From an uncultured Maribacter sp. (lineage in GTDB: Bacteria; Bacteroidota; Bacteroidia; Flavobacteriales; Flavobacteriaceae): a stretch of 64,000 nucleotides of DNA. Each line of letters opens with the position of its first letter. Within the stretch, counting starts at the first letter, position 1. Shown one piece after another: positions 1 to 9,110 of the stretch. The stretch lies in contig NZ_CANMDU010000003.1 of the NCBI RefSeq assembly GCF_947496775.1, positions 62,001 through 126,000 on the forward strand, in the 5' to 3' direction. Below the pieces are notes generated by a model. The model did not search any database. It had not been told where the DNA came from and worked only from the letters and a program-made list of their open reading frames with translations. The translations under genes and the position numbers were made by a program.

Positions 1-1390
1 TGAAAGGTTGTAATAACATTTTGGCTAATGCTAACCTATTTCGTTCTCCTCCGGATAGTACTTTTACATATTTCTCAACATCATCTCCGCGAAAAAGAAA
101 AGACCCAAGTATATCTCTTACCTTGCTTCTATTTTTTTCATTTGCAGCATCTATCATAGTATCTAAAATGGTTTTATTACCATCTAAATACTCTGCCTGA
201 TTTTGAGCAAAATATCCTATTTGCACATTATGTCCTAGTTTTAAATGACCATCATACTCAATATCACCAACCATTATTTTAGCTAAGGTAGATTTACCCT
301 GACCATTTTGACCCACAAAAGCAGTTTTACTATTTCTTTCTATTAAAAGATTTATATTCTCTAAAACTTGCTTCTCTCCATAATTCTTTGCCAAATTCTC
401 TATTTCTACTACCACTTTTCCTGGAGTTATAGAAATTGGAAAACGCAAATTCATAACACTATTATCATCTTCATCTACCTCAATACGATCCATTTTATCT
501 AACTTCTTCATTAAGGACTGTGCCATAGAAGCTTTGGTAGATTTTGCTCTAAATTTTTCTATTAAACGTTCTGCTTGTTGTATTTCTTTATCTTGGTTTT
601 TCTGAATACTTAGCTGTTGATCTCTTATTTCTTGTCTTAAAACTAAATACTCACTATATGGTTTATTATAATCATATATTCTCCCTAAAGAAATTTCTAT
701 AGTTCTATTCGTAACATTATCTAAGAACATTTTATCATGTGATACAATAACTACTGCCCCAGAATAATTATTTAAAAACTGCTCTAACCATATAATAGAT
801 TCAATATCTAAATGATTTGTTGGCTCATCTAACAACAAAACATCATTACTCTGTAATAACAACTTCGCCAGTTCTATACGCATACGCCATCCGCCAGAAA
901 ACGTTTCCGTTTTTTTATCAAAATCCTCGCGTTTAAAACCTAAGCCTTGTAGTATTTTCTCTGTCTCTCCTTGATAATTATACCCTCCTAATATTTCATA
1001 ATGATGCGTAATGTCACTTAAATCTATAATAAGTTGATTATACCCTTCGCTTTCATAATCGGTACGTTCCGCGAGCTGATGATTTATTTCATCTATCTTA
1101 AGTTCTAAGGCCTTAATTTCTTCAAAAGCCTGGTAGGACTCTTCCAAAACAGTTCTGCCCAATACAAAATCAATATCTTGTCTTAAGAAACCTATTTTTA
1201 TATCTTTTTCTATTGCGATAGTACCAGAATCTATTGGCATATCTTTAGATAGTAATTTTAATAGAGTAGACTTCCCTGCTCCGTTTTTCCCTACTAAACC
1301 AACACGGTTACCCCCGTTTAATCTAAAAGATATTTCTTGAAATAAATATTCGCCTCCAAACGAAACAGAAAGGTTATGGATATTGAGCAT
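1..1390 (-). CDS. ABC-F family ATP-binding protein (partial, C-terminus outside window)
   Basis: A soluble duplicated ABC ATPase without membrane segments. ABC-F proteins act at the ribosome in translation control or antibiotic protection. The reading frame is open from the ATG (complement 1388-1390) to the window edge, about 463 residues. The first nucleotide-binding domain has Walker A GKNGAGKST near residue 34, signature SGGWRMR near 165 and Walker B LLDEPTNHLD near 185. A charged linker follows, then a second Walker A GQNGQGKST near 360 and a second signature LSGGERNR near 445. The last part of domain two and any C-terminal coiled coil are missing. It is divergent from the DUF983 gene, with under 70 bp between starts. 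Family assignment is secure; the subfamily (EttA/Uup/YheS-like) is not decided. Confidence 0.93.
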   Translation of the reverse strand, partial: MLNIHNLSVSFGGEYLFQEISFRLNGGNRVGLVGKNGAGKSTLLKLLSKDMPIDSGTIAIEKDIKIGFLRQDIDFVLGRTVLEESYQAFEEIKALELKIDEINHQLAERTDYESEGYNQLIIDLSDITHHYEILGGYNYQGETEKILQGLGFKREDFDKKTETFSGGWRMRIELAKLLLQSNDVLLLDEPTNHLDIESIIWLEQFLNNYSGAVVIVSHDKMFLDNVTNRTIEISLGRIYDYNKPYSEYLVLRQEIRDQQLSIQKNQDKEIQQAERLIEKFRAKSTKASMAQSLMKKLDKMDRIEVDEDDNSVMNLRFPISITPGKVVVEIENLAKNYGEKQVLENINLLIERNSKTAFVGQNGQGKSTLAKIMVGDIEYDGHLKLGHNVQIGYFAQNQAEYLDGNKTILDTMIDAANEKNRSKVRDILGSFLFRGDDVEKYVKVLSGGERNRLALAKMLLQPF

Positions 1391-1454
1391 TTTAGCAGTT
1401 GAATTTTAAATTATATAGAACACATTCTTGTACTTTTACAAAAACATTTTGCAA

Positions 1455-1793
1455 ATGTTAAAAAAAGGAAACAAACTCTACAGTATTTTAACAGGAACTT
1501 GTCCTAAATGTCATGAAGAAAGCATGTATTTAGACAAAAACCCCTATCATTTGGGTAATATTCTAAAAATGCATGAGCGTTGTTCCCAGTGTAACACCAA
1601 ATATAAAATAGAACCATCCTTTTTTTATGGTGCTATGTACGTAAGTTACGGTGTTGGTATTGCCTTTGCTGTTGCCGCCTTTGTAATATCCAAATTAATT
1701 TTACAGTCTGGCCTTTTAACTTCTTTTTTTGCAATAATTGGCACTTTAATTTTCTTTATGCCCATTATTATGCGTTTATCTAGAAATATCTGA
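1455..1793 (+). CDS. DUF983 domain protein, small zinc-ribbon membrane protein
   Basis: About 112 residues. The N-terminal part has two CxxC pairs (TCPKCHEE and CSQCNTKY) spaced like a zinc ribbon, followed by two hydrophobic helices, one around GVGIAFAVAAFVISKL and one near the C-terminus. This is the layout of DUF983 proteins, whose function is unknown. An upstream in-frame ATG at 1428 is possible, but the start at 1455 gives the usual family N-terminus (MLKKGNKLYSIL). A near-consensus box TACTTTTA lies at 1431-1438, which fits the later start. It converges with the FAD oxidoreductase gene, with only 37 bp between stops and no clear terminator. Confidence 0.8.
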   Translation: MLKKGNKLYSILTGTCPKCHEESMYLDKNPYHLGNILKMHERCSQCNTKYKIEPSFFYGAMYVSYGVGIAFAVAAFVISKLILQSGLLTSFFAIIGTLIFFMPIIMRLSRNI

Positions 1794-1830
1794 ATCAACT
1801 TTTTTATACCCTATAATCCTGAAGAAAAAA

Positions 1831-2892
1831 TTAAGCAATAGGAGTGTAATACTTTTTTGTAAATCTTGAAATATCAATTTCTTTAGGTAAGGGAGCGTTA
1901 TGTTCTATATGATTTAATAATACCCCCGAAGCATAAGGAGCAATCATTACTCCTCTAGAGCCAAAACCATTCAAGACAAACATATTATTATGTTCTGGAT
2001 GCCTTCCTAATAAAGGTCTTCTGTCCGCTACTGTTGGCCTAATACCAGCTTTATGGTCTATAACATTATAGCTGCACTTTAAAAAAGTATCTAGTTTTTT
2101 TAACAGCTCTTCCTTAGCTTCTATAGTTGGCGCATTGGTTTTATCTTTCCATTTATAGGTTGCACCTACTCTATATAAGCTCTTACCCATTGGTATAGTA
2201 AAAACGGAAGATTTTATAACATTTTCTTCCTTTAATTCGGGCGCACTAATGGTAAGTAATTCTCCTTTGGTACCATTTAAAGGCAAGTAATTAAAATACG
2301 GGTTACTCTTTAAGCCATAACCAGTAGCAAAGACTATTTTTTTTGCTTTTATAGATTTATAATGAACTCCTTCTATGGTATGTTTTAAATCTGTAAAACT
2401 AAACACCTCTTTTTCTAGTAACTCAAGGCCTTCTAAATATTCTGCATACTTTTTAACTAGAGTATTTGTATCTATCCTCCCCGTATTTAAAACCTCTCCG
2501 AAACCAAATGGCGCTTCTATTGCATTATTTGTATTCTTTATTATTTTGGTAGATAAAAATGATTGCAATGCTATTTTATCTGCAGCTTCAAACCATAAAT
2601 TTTGCTCTTCTATAGATGCAAACTTTCTATATACAGGAACTTTATAATCTAGTTTAATCTGTAACTTTTTTTCTAATGCCGCATAAAAAGGTTTCGCTAG
2701 CTCTAATTGTTCTTTGGCGTTCCATGCTAGAGTAAATCTTTTAAGAATTACCGGATTATATAATCCACCAGCTACAATGGACGATGTTTGAGAATTGTTA
2801 CTTACAACTTTAAACGTTCTATTGTTTTTCTGCAATTGTTCGCAAAAAGATATTCCTGCCAATCCTAAACCTACTACTAAGTAATCTACCAT
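1831..2892 (-). CDS. FAD-dependent oxidoreductase (DAO family)
   Basis: 353 residues. The N-terminus is a dinucleotide-binding fold with GLGLAGISF (a GxGxxG-type loop) at residues 8-16. The C-terminal motif GIRPTVADRRPLLGRHPE, then NGFGSRGVMIAPY, is typical of glycine oxidase/D-amino-acid oxidase-like flavoproteins and the MnmC C-domain. It probably oxidises an amine or amino acid; the substrate is unknown. No signal peptide, so cytoplasmic. It lies downstream of the gldKLMN operon on the same strand but behind a strong terminator (3051-3078) and with its own promoter: TACCTTTG at 2897-2904 is only 4 nt before the ATG, implying an almost leaderless mRNA. Confidence 0.85.
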   Translation of the reverse strand: MVDYLVVGLGLAGISFCEQLQKNNRTFKVVSNNSQTSSIVAGGLYNPVILKRFTLAWNAKEQLELAKPFYAALEKKLQIKLDYKVPVYRKFASIEEQNLWFEAADKIALQSFLSTKIIKNTNNAIEAPFGFGEVLNTGRIDTNTLVKKYAEYLEGLELLEKEVFSFTDLKHTIEGVHYKSIKAKKIVFATGYGLKSNPYFNYLPLNGTKGELLTISAPELKEENVIKSSVFTIPMGKSLYRVGATYKWKDKTNAPTIEAKEELLKKLDTFLKCSYNVIDHKAGIRPTVADRRPLLGRHPEHNNMFVLNGFGSRGVMIAPYASGVLLNHIEHNAPLPKEIDISRFTKKYYTPIA

Positions 2893-2896
2893 AAGA

Positions 2897-2904
2897 CAAA
2901 GGTA
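2897..2904 (-). promoter_or_regulatory. TAnnTTTG box for the FAD oxidoreductase gene
   Basis: The plus strand reads CAAAGGTA, so the minus strand has TACCTTTG, an exact match to the Bacteroidota -7 consensus TAnnTTTG. The gap to the ATG is 4 nt (TCTT), so transcription should begin at or within a few bases of the start codon. I see no convincing TTG -33 element at the right distance. Confidence 0.6.
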
Positions 2905-2950
2905 TTATAAACTATATAGTATGTCATATATCTGGTATTCGAATTTTTAC

Positions 2951-2985
2951 TATAAACTATCTCAGGGTAAATCTTTGGTACACTT
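2951..2985 (+). repeat. Dispersed intergenic repeat, copy A
   Basis: TATAAACTATCTCAGGG at 2951-2967 closely matches 31648-31664 (TATAAACTACCTCAGGG) and 37092-37108 (AGTAAACTATCTCGGGG). All three copies lie in intergenic DNA. This copy lacks the CGATTATCGAGTAAG tail found in the other two, so it appears truncated. Confidence 0.55.
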
Positions 2986-3046
2986 AAAAAATATGATGTA
3001 CTCTTTCAATAGTAACACAAGGTATTAAACCAATTGGGAGGGGGAA

Positions 3047-3083
3047 TAAAAAAATCCTCAGCTTTCGCTGAGGATTTTTATCA
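3047..3083 (-). terminator. Terminator of the gldKLMN operon
   Basis: A perfect 12-bp stem (AAAATCCTCAGC / GCTGAGGATTTT, 3051-3062 and 3067-3078) with a 4-nt loop, flanked by A and T runs. It lies 36 bp past the gldN stop and is the clearest end of the operon. Confidence 0.9.
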
Positions 3084-3113
3084 TATTATATTGAATTGGA
3101 ATATTCTAAGTGG

Positions 3114-4016
3114 TTAATATGCCCACATATCTTGTTCCCTGTCTCGGATAACCTCTTTTATACGTTTGGCTTCCAATAATTGAAACAATGCATTGTCTGC
3201 AATATAATCGCTAACCTTACGGTCTCCATGCACATTATCTTCTCTATAAATTACGGCATTAAACCTTCTTGCATTAAGTAACATATCAAAAGATATTGGC
3301 TGTGCAGAATTACGTTGGTTAAAGACCTTAGCCTCGTGCAAAATTTGTCTTGCACTTGGGTACCATACCCAGAAAAGTTCCACTTTAGCATCTCCTGGAT
3401 CCATAGACTCATCATCTATAAAGTTAACATCTGGAGCTACCGGAGCAATACCTAATAAACGGTATTTTAATTCTCCTTGCCTTTTATCAAAATACCAAAT
3501 TCCTTTAATACGGTATTCTTCGATATCAGCTGCGGTTAAATCTCTTTTGTTAATATACTCTTCTGAGATTTGTTCACCAGCATTTAACTGCTCGTATCCA
3601 TAATCAGTAGTATCTACTTTCTGTAATGTAGCTTCTAAATCACTGAATTTTCTTTTTTCTGTAAAATAAGAATCCACGTATACATCTTCTAGCTTTCCAT
3701 TTTTAATGTTTTTTATTAAAACATCATATAAAGATCTTCTATCAGAACCTATATCTATAGTATCTATAGGGTAGTATAAAGGAAAGTTTACACGCTCATC
3801 TAAGTCAACCGTTTCCCATATAGTTTTAGACCAAAGAATGTCTCTGTCATCTACATAACCATATCTTAATGGGGCATCGTTGTCCAAAGCTTTTTGCTCA
3901 GCAGTTCTTATTCCAATTTCTTGTGGCTTTTTAGCGTTTAAAATATTCGCTTGGGCCATCATGGACAAGGGCAAAAAACTAACTGCTCCGATTAATAAAA
4001 CTTTTTTCCAATTCAT
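3114..4016 (-). CDS. gldN: Gliding motility / type IX secretion protein GldN
   Basis: 300 residues with a signal peptide ending near MMAQANI, so periplasmic. GldN (PorN in Porphyromonas) forms with GldK the periplasmic ring of the type IX secretion system, which exports adhesins and enzymes and is needed for gliding in Flavobacterium. The assignment rests on family-like sequence (the RYGYVDDRDILWSKTIWE region, the DVNFIDDESMDP and ELFWVWYPSAR region) and on position as last gene after gldK, gldL and gldM. The length fits the family. The 86-bp gap from gldM contains a large hairpin (4045-4087). Confidence 0.95.
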   Translation of the reverse strand: MNWKKVLLIGAVSFLPLSMMAQANILNAKKPQEIGIRTAEQKALDNDAPLRYGYVDDRDILWSKTIWETVDLDERVNFPLYYPIDTIDIGSDRRSLYDVLIKNIKNGKLEDVYVDSYFTEKRKFSDLEATLQKVDTTDYGYEQLNAGEQISEEYINKRDLTAADIEEYRIKGIWYFDKRQGELKYRLLGIAPVAPDVNFIDDESMDPGDAKVELFWVWYPSARQILHEAKVFNQRNSAQPISFDMLLNARRFNAVIYREDNVHGDRKVSDYIADNALFQLLEAKRIKEVIRDREQDMWAY

Positions 4017-4044
4017 TTGTAAATATTTATTGTTTTAATTTTTT

Positions 4045-4087
4045 AAAATGTAATGAGCCATTTTAGTTAAATAACTCATTACATTTT
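4045..4087 (-). other. Intra-operon hairpin between gldM and gldN
   Basis: A 13-bp perfect inverted repeat, AAAATGTAATGAG (4045-4057) and CTCATTACATTTT (4075-4087), with a 17-nt loop. On the transcribed strand it is not followed by a U-run beyond the stem, so it looks more like an mRNA-processing or 3'-protecting structure than a full terminator. Confidence 0.65.
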
Positions 4088-4102
4088 TATAGTTACTAAT
4101 TA

Positions 4103-5671
4103 TTAGTTTGTAATCTCAACAACTACTGGAGATACTTTCTTTAATTTATAACCTTTGTTATTTGTGATGTACGCATTGATATCAAATATCTGTACTGCAT
4201 CACCTCTTTTAGCTCTCTTTAATGCTGATTTAGCTCTAGAATCTAATCTACTACCTTTAACACTAACTGTTGGCTGTCCAGGAACTTTAAATTTAAATCC
4301 GCTTACTTTAAGATTTAAATCGAAATCGAAATCTTCTAATAATGCACCAACTGTAGATACTTCTAAGTTTTTTCTAGGCATTTTAGCAGAACCAGATTCT
4401 CCTCTAATAGAACCAGAAGGTCTTGGAATATCTTTAATTCTAAACTCAGATTTAGAAGATACTCTTTGTCCGTCAGGTAATGTACCAGAAGCAACAATAC
4501 TAACTGTTCTTCCTTTTCCTGGAGTCATAATATACTTGCTACCAGAACTTTTTCTAAGACCAGCTGCAGAAGCACTAACCTTATTGTTAGGTATACCAGG
4601 TATAGATATAGACATTGGGTTAGGAACACCACGATAAACAACGTTCATCTTATCTGCTGCAATTAATGCTGCATTAGGCTTAGATATTGTAGCAAAAGCA
4701 TTCTTTACTTTTACAGGTATCTCTTCTCCGTCTTGTTTGAAGAAAATTTGACCTTCTACTGAATGATCGCCAGCTGCTCCAGCTCCTATTAACAATTTTA
4801 CTCCACCAGCTTCTAACTTATAATCTTTACCTTCTACAAGTTTTCTACCGTCTAGTTTTAACTCTGCTCTTACTGGAGTAGAAGAATTATCTGTTTTACT
4901 AATGATAATTTTTCCATCATACTTTTCTCCACTATAAAATGCTGATTTACTAGCACTTAAAGAAGTTGCAAAGTTTTTTAAAGAAACCTGATCTGTTAAG
5001 TTACCAGCTAACATTGACTTTAAAGCATCTTCTTCTGTTGCTCTAATATCTGACTGTAAAGCAGTTAACTTAGCTTTAGAAGCGATTAATGGAAAACCTT
5101 CATAATGATAGTTAATCCAATCTTGCTTTGTACCGTCTCTCTTTTCTACTTTACCATTAGCATCACCAGTTTCAAATCTAGTGCTAACAGATGTTTTTAC
5201 ATCTTTCATATTTGATGGTAAAATAGCAGATATTTGCGTACGATAATCGTTAATTCTTTTCATGAATTCTTTACCGCCTTCGGCAAGATTATCGCCTTGA
5301 AAGAACTTTTGATCTAAGAAATCTGACTTATCCATTACTGCATAATCTTTTGGATCCTTAACGCCTTTCATCATTTCGGCTTTAAGACCTTCCAAATAAT
5401 CATAATAGTCTTGAGATAAAACTTTTATCCTTTCCGCTTTTTTATACAACTCTCCGTATTTTTTAGCATCTTCAGAAGCTTTCGTTCCTAAATTATCTAC
5501 TAAGGCTAAGTTGTTATCCGTTGTTTTCGCATTAGAAGCTTCCATCTTCACATTCATAATTCCGAATGCTGCTAGAACTTCTTTACTCATATTTAATGCC
5601 AACATACAAATGAAAACCAAATACATTAGGTTTACCATTTTCTGACGTGGTGACTGTTTTCCTCCTGCCAT
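4103..5671 (-). CDS. gldM: Gliding motility / type IX secretion motor protein GldM
   Basis: 522 residues. One membrane helix near residues 15-35 (LVFICMLALNMSKEVLAAFG) is followed by a long periplasmic part with predicted beta-rich domains. GldM with GldL forms the proton-driven rotary motor that energises type IX secretion and gliding; the periplasmic part contacts the GldK-GldN ring. The start MAGGKQSPRQKMVNLMYL is typical of the family, as is the length. It starts about 50 bp after the gldL stop on the same strand, in the conserved order K-L-M-N. Confidence 0.96.
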   Translation of the reverse strand: MAGGKQSPRQKMVNLMYLVFICMLALNMSKEVLAAFGIMNVKMEASNAKTTDNNLALVDNLGTKASEDAKKYGELYKKAERIKVLSQDYYDYLEGLKAEMMKGVKDPKDYAVMDKSDFLDQKFFQGDNLAEGGKEFMKRINDYRTQISAILPSNMKDVKTSVSTRFETGDANGKVEKRDGTKQDWINYHYEGFPLIASKAKLTALQSDIRATEEDALKSMLAGNLTDQVSLKNFATSLSASKSAFYSGEKYDGKIIISKTDNSSTPVRAELKLDGRKLVEGKDYKLEAGGVKLLIGAGAAGDHSVEGQIFFKQDGEEIPVKVKNAFATISKPNAALIAADKMNVVYRGVPNPMSISIPGIPNNKVSASAAGLRKSSGSKYIMTPGKGRTVSIVASGTLPDGQRVSSKSEFRIKDIPRPSGSIRGESGSAKMPRKNLEVSTVGALLEDFDFDLNLKVSGFKFKVPGQPTVSVKGSRLDSRAKSALKRAKRGDAVQIFDINAYITNNKGYKLKKVSPVVVEITN

Positions 5672-5723
5672 GTTTTTCTAATTAGATTTTGTTATTAATT
5701 TGGGGTTATTTACTAATATCTAA

Positions 5724-6377
5724 TTAGTTTTTGCTCATTGCAGATAACATTCCACCATACACTCCATTTAATGAAGATAGGTTTGTAGATAAAGATGCCA
5801 TTTGCTCTTTTAATGCACTTGCATTTTGTACCACTTCTTCGTTTACAGAAGCTTGCTTGCTTGCACTTTCTAACTGCACTTTATAAAGACTGTTTAAAGA
5901 TTCCATCTGAGATGCAGCTTGTACCATTTCATCAGAATATTTCTTAGTAGACTCCATTGCATCTACAGTAGGTGCGATTCCTTTTGCAGCTCCTTCAAAA
6001 TTCTTAATACTAGAACCTAAGCTCTCCATTAAGTTCGCATCGATACCAGCTTCTTGTAAAAGGTTATCTAATTTTTTAGATAAAGAAGCTTCTGATTCTT
6101 TAATTTGTGCTGCTTCGTTTACATTTTTCTCTCCAGCCATACCACCTGCTAATTCAGGGTATACTAAAGACCAATCGTATTCGTCATCAATAGGCTCAAA
6201 CGCACTAATAGCAAAAATAAGTGCCTCTGTAATAAGACCTACTGCTAATAATAATCCACCTGTTAATGGTCCAAATTCCCAGTGAAGAATTTTAAATAAA
6301 GCTCCGATAATTACAATAGAGGCTCCAAGACCATAGGCCATATTGAATAATTTCTTTGTTGATTTTGACTGTGCCAT
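5724..6377 (-). CDS. gldL: Gliding motility / type IX secretion motor protein GldL
   Basis: 217 residues with two membrane helices in the first 65 residues (around YGLGASIVIIGALFKILHW and GPLTGGLLLAVGLITEALIF) and a cytoplasmic C-terminal region rich in Ser, Ala, Glu and Gln that is likely helical. GldL is the inner-membrane stator-like partner of GldM. An acidic residue inside the second helix (TEALIF) fits the proton-carrying glutamate described for the family. It lies between gldK and gldM with short gaps. Confidence 0.96.
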   Translation of the reverse strand: MAQSKSTKKLFNMAYGLGASIVIIGALFKILHWEFGPLTGGLLLAVGLITEALIFAISAFEPIDDEYDWSLVYPELAGGMAGEKNVNEAAQIKESEASLSKKLDNLLQEAGIDANLMESLGSSIKNFEGAAKGIAPTVDAMESTKKYSDEMVQAASQMESLNSLYKVQLESASKQASVNEEVVQNASALKEQMASLSTNLSSLNGVYGGMLSAMSKN

Positions 6378-6466
6378 AATTTAATTTAATTTAAGGTTTA
6401 ATAAATAATAAAGATTTGGTTAAAATTTGATACTTGTGTATTTAAATATACTTGTTAATAAAATTC

Positions 6467-7831
6467 TTATTTAGTTGCATCTTCCTCACCCATGTAATCT
6501 TGTACGGTTCTAAAACCAACGTAACTACGTGCTGAATCTGCATATTCATAATCTCTGGTACTTACCTGTAGGAAGTAAGCAACATCTTTCCATGATCCTC
6601 CTCTAATAACTTTTCTTTCGTTACTACCGTCTCCTCCGTTTGGATTCATTGTAGAAACATACTCGTAAGAGTTAGGATCGTAGCTAGAGTTTGTCCATTC
6701 TGAAACGTTCCCTGCCATGTTATATAGATTAAAATCGTTAGGCTCGTATGCTTTAGCTTCTACAGTATACAATGCTTGATCGGCTGCATAATCTCCACGT
6801 TGTGGTTTAAAGTTGGCCATAAAACATCCTGTATCGCTTATTACATAAGGTCCACCCCATGGGTATGTCCCTCCTTCGATACCACCTCTTGCAGCATATT
6901 CCCATTCTGCTTCGGTAGGTAATCTAAATTTATTTACGAACTGAGCTCCTTTACTCTTTTGATCGTCGTTTTTATATTTTGTTCTCCAGTTACAAAAGGC
7001 TTGTGCTTGTTTCCAAGAAATACCAACTACAGGGTATTCGCTATATGCATCATGCCAAAAGTAATCGTTGTGCATTGGTTCGTTATACGAATATTCAAAA
7101 TCGCGAATCCATACCGTTGTATCAGGATAAATTTCTAATTCTTCATGACGGATAAAGTCTTTTCTACTTTTGTTTCCTTTTCTAGAAGCACGTGCTGCCG
7201 CCTCAATATCCATCCAACTATACTTATATTTAAGTTTAGTTACATCTATAGTTCTTTGTCCATTATAAGACTCTTCTTCAGGAATATAAAGAGAATCCAT
7301 AACTTCTGTATAATATTCGTCTGGGTATTCAGATACATCCCAAATTAAATCTTCGTCTTTGTTTAAAGCTCTACCTTCAAAACCAGTTTCTCCCATACCA
7401 GAGTAATTATCTAGCATGTACTTGTCGTAAACTGAAGCTTTTGTTGTATCCGCATCTTTAAATACAAAATCGCCAATTCCTCCTTCTTCTGGACCAATAC
7501 CTAACTCATCAGCAAGAATTGCCAATTTTGTTCTTGTAATAGAATCTTTAACCCATTCTACAAACTGGCGATATTCGCTATTTGTAATTTCCGTGTCATC
7601 CATATAAAAAGAACGAACGGTTACTGTTTTGGTTGGCGCGTTGAGAACTTTAGCTTGATCTTCTTCACTCTTACCCATAATGAAAGACCCTCTTGGGATC
7701 AATTCCATTCCATAAGGTTTTTCCGGATACCACTTCTTTCCTTGGACTCCGACTAGCTCTCCTTTAGTTTTAGACCCACAACTGGTGAGTAAAAAAACAA
7801 ACGCTATAGATGATAACAATAGCTTCTTCAT
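6467..7831 (-). CDS. gldK: Gliding motility / type IX secretion lipoprotein GldK
   Basis: 454 residues. The lipoprotein signal has a lipobox ending at Cys18 (FLLTSCGSK). The rest is a formylglycine-generating-enzyme/sulfatase-modifying fold: MELIPRGSFIMG early, FRLPTEAEWEYAARGG in the middle, and NMAGNVSEWTNSSYD and VIRGGSWKD near the C-terminus. In GldK/PorK this fold is structural and not enzymatic; the protein anchors the periplasmic ring to the outer membrane. First gene of gldKLMN. The 123-bp upstream gap to the ureohydrolase-like gene presumably holds the operon promoter, but I see no exact TAnnTTTG box there. Confidence 0.95.
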   Translation of the reverse strand: MKKLLLSSIAFVFLLTSCGSKTKGELVGVQGKKWYPEKPYGMELIPRGSFIMGKSEEDQAKVLNAPTKTVTVRSFYMDDTEITNSEYRQFVEWVKDSITRTKLAILADELGIGPEEGGIGDFVFKDADTTKASVYDKYMLDNYSGMGETGFEGRALNKDEDLIWDVSEYPDEYYTEVMDSLYIPEEESYNGQRTIDVTKLKYKYSWMDIEAAARASRKGNKSRKDFIRHEELEIYPDTTVWIRDFEYSYNEPMHNDYFWHDAYSEYPVVGISWKQAQAFCNWRTKYKNDDQKSKGAQFVNKFRLPTEAEWEYAARGGIEGGTYPWGGPYVISDTGCFMANFKPQRGDYAADQALYTVEAKAYEPNDFNLYNMAGNVSEWTNSSYDPNSYEYVSTMNPNGGDGSNERKVIRGGSWKDVAYFLQVSTRDYEYADSARSYVGFRTVQDYMGEEDATK

Positions 7832-7954
7832 ACTTTAGGTTAAATTTCGATTATGGTTAAAAATTGCAAACACAATTGTTTATTCTACTCTCTAAAACTA
7901 CGATTTGAGCAAATTATTGTATTGTACTTGTAATCCTTTAAAAAAATTTTATTG

Positions 7955-9109
7955 TTAATTGAAGCCTTTTTTATAGGCCTTAAACCACCTTTCCGGAATA
8001 TTCTGATTACATGCATCTAAATAGTCCTTTTCTGTGCATGGTAATAACGCAGGTGAATTTGTTTTAGTATGTGAAGACAAAATAGATGGTACTTCTACCC
8101 ACCATCTTTCTGTTAATAAACTTTTATGAAAAATAAGTTCTTCGGTTTCATTAGGCACAATATACTTCATAAAGTCGGCATTGGAGTATGGAGATTCCGA
8201 GATTCTAAAATTAAATCCTTCTACAAAATACCACATTATTTGCGCAATAATTTGACAAGATTGCACGGTGTTTTCCATTTCATAAATACCAAATACACTT
8301 ATCTTGTCACTGATACCGGCATACCTAGCAATAGCACATATTTCTCGTCCGGTAAATCCATTAGGCGAAAAATTCTCCGAAAAACAAATTTCACTTGCTT
8401 TAATAGAACGTACATCTAAACTTACCATATGCGCATTTCGCAACACCGGTTCCGCCAAAGAAATATCATTAAACATTTCTCCTAACCTATAGGAATCGAA
8501 AAATAAACGCTCCATTAGGTCTAATTCTTCTTGAGCATTAAAATAACTTTGATACCCTATATTAGAAAAGTTGAATAAATTATTTGGTTTGTCTGTAATA
8601 ATTTTACTCATATAAGAATGAGAAGATATAAGTTCATCTTCCATTCCAAAATCAAAGCGACTATCTACTGCCACCAAATTAATCATGTCTTTTAAACCAT
8701 CGAAAGCTCTATATGCTGCGTAGGTTACATCTTGTGTTGCTCCAAGTATAATAGGTATAACATTTTCCTCAATTAAACCTGCAACTATTTCTTTAACTAC
8801 AAAATACGTATCTTCTACTGATTCTCCTTCTTCAATATCGCCCATATCAACGATAGTAGAATCCCAATTACCAGACATTAATTTATAAAATTGGATTCTT
8901 ATTGCAGAAACATCTAATTTTTCTGGCTTTTTTTCGAAAGCGTTTCTAGATTCTTTTACACCTAATATTGCTATAGATGCATTTGCCAAAACTGGTAAAC
9001 CGTCTTTTTGCGTATGTGCATGAATGTTTCTCCCTAAAGCCTGCTCCGGCAATAGTTCGCAATGTGCCATTACTTTATCTTCTACAGGCACTAAAAAATC
9101 AAACGCCAT
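7955..9109 (-). CDS. Arginase/formimidoylglutamase-fold protein, metal ligands degenerate
   Basis: 384 residues with the sequence order of the ureohydrolase superfamily (arginase, agmatinase, HutG). The three canonical manganese motifs are recognisable by position but altered: GGxH appears as ILGATQD, DAHxD as VAVDSRFD, and SxDxDxxDP as VSLDVRSIK. The histidines and most aspartates that bind the two Mn ions are gone, so catalysis is doubtful. The start lies 1 nt after the topA stop, so it is almost certainly co-transcribed with topA. It precedes gldK by 123 bp. The fold is well supported; a hydrolase function is not. Confidence 0.85.
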   Translation of the reverse strand: MAFDFLVPVEDKVMAHCELLPEQALGRNIHAHTQKDGLPVLANASIAILGVKESRNAFEKKPEKLDVSAIRIQFYKLMSGNWDSTIVDMGDIEEGESVEDTYFVVKEIVAGLIEENVIPIILGATQDVTYAAYRAFDGLKDMINLVAVDSRFDFGMEDELISSHSYMSKIITDKPNNLFNFSNIGYQSYFNAQEELDLMERLFFDSYRLGEMFNDISLAEPVLRNAHMVSLDVRSIKASEICFSENFSPNGFTGREICAIARYAGISDKISVFGIYEMENTVQSCQIIAQIMWYFVEGFNFRISESPYSNADFMKYIVPNETEELIFHKSLLTERWWVEVPSILSSHTKTNSPALLPCTEKDYLDACNQNIPERWFKAYKKGFN

Positions 9110-9110
9110 A

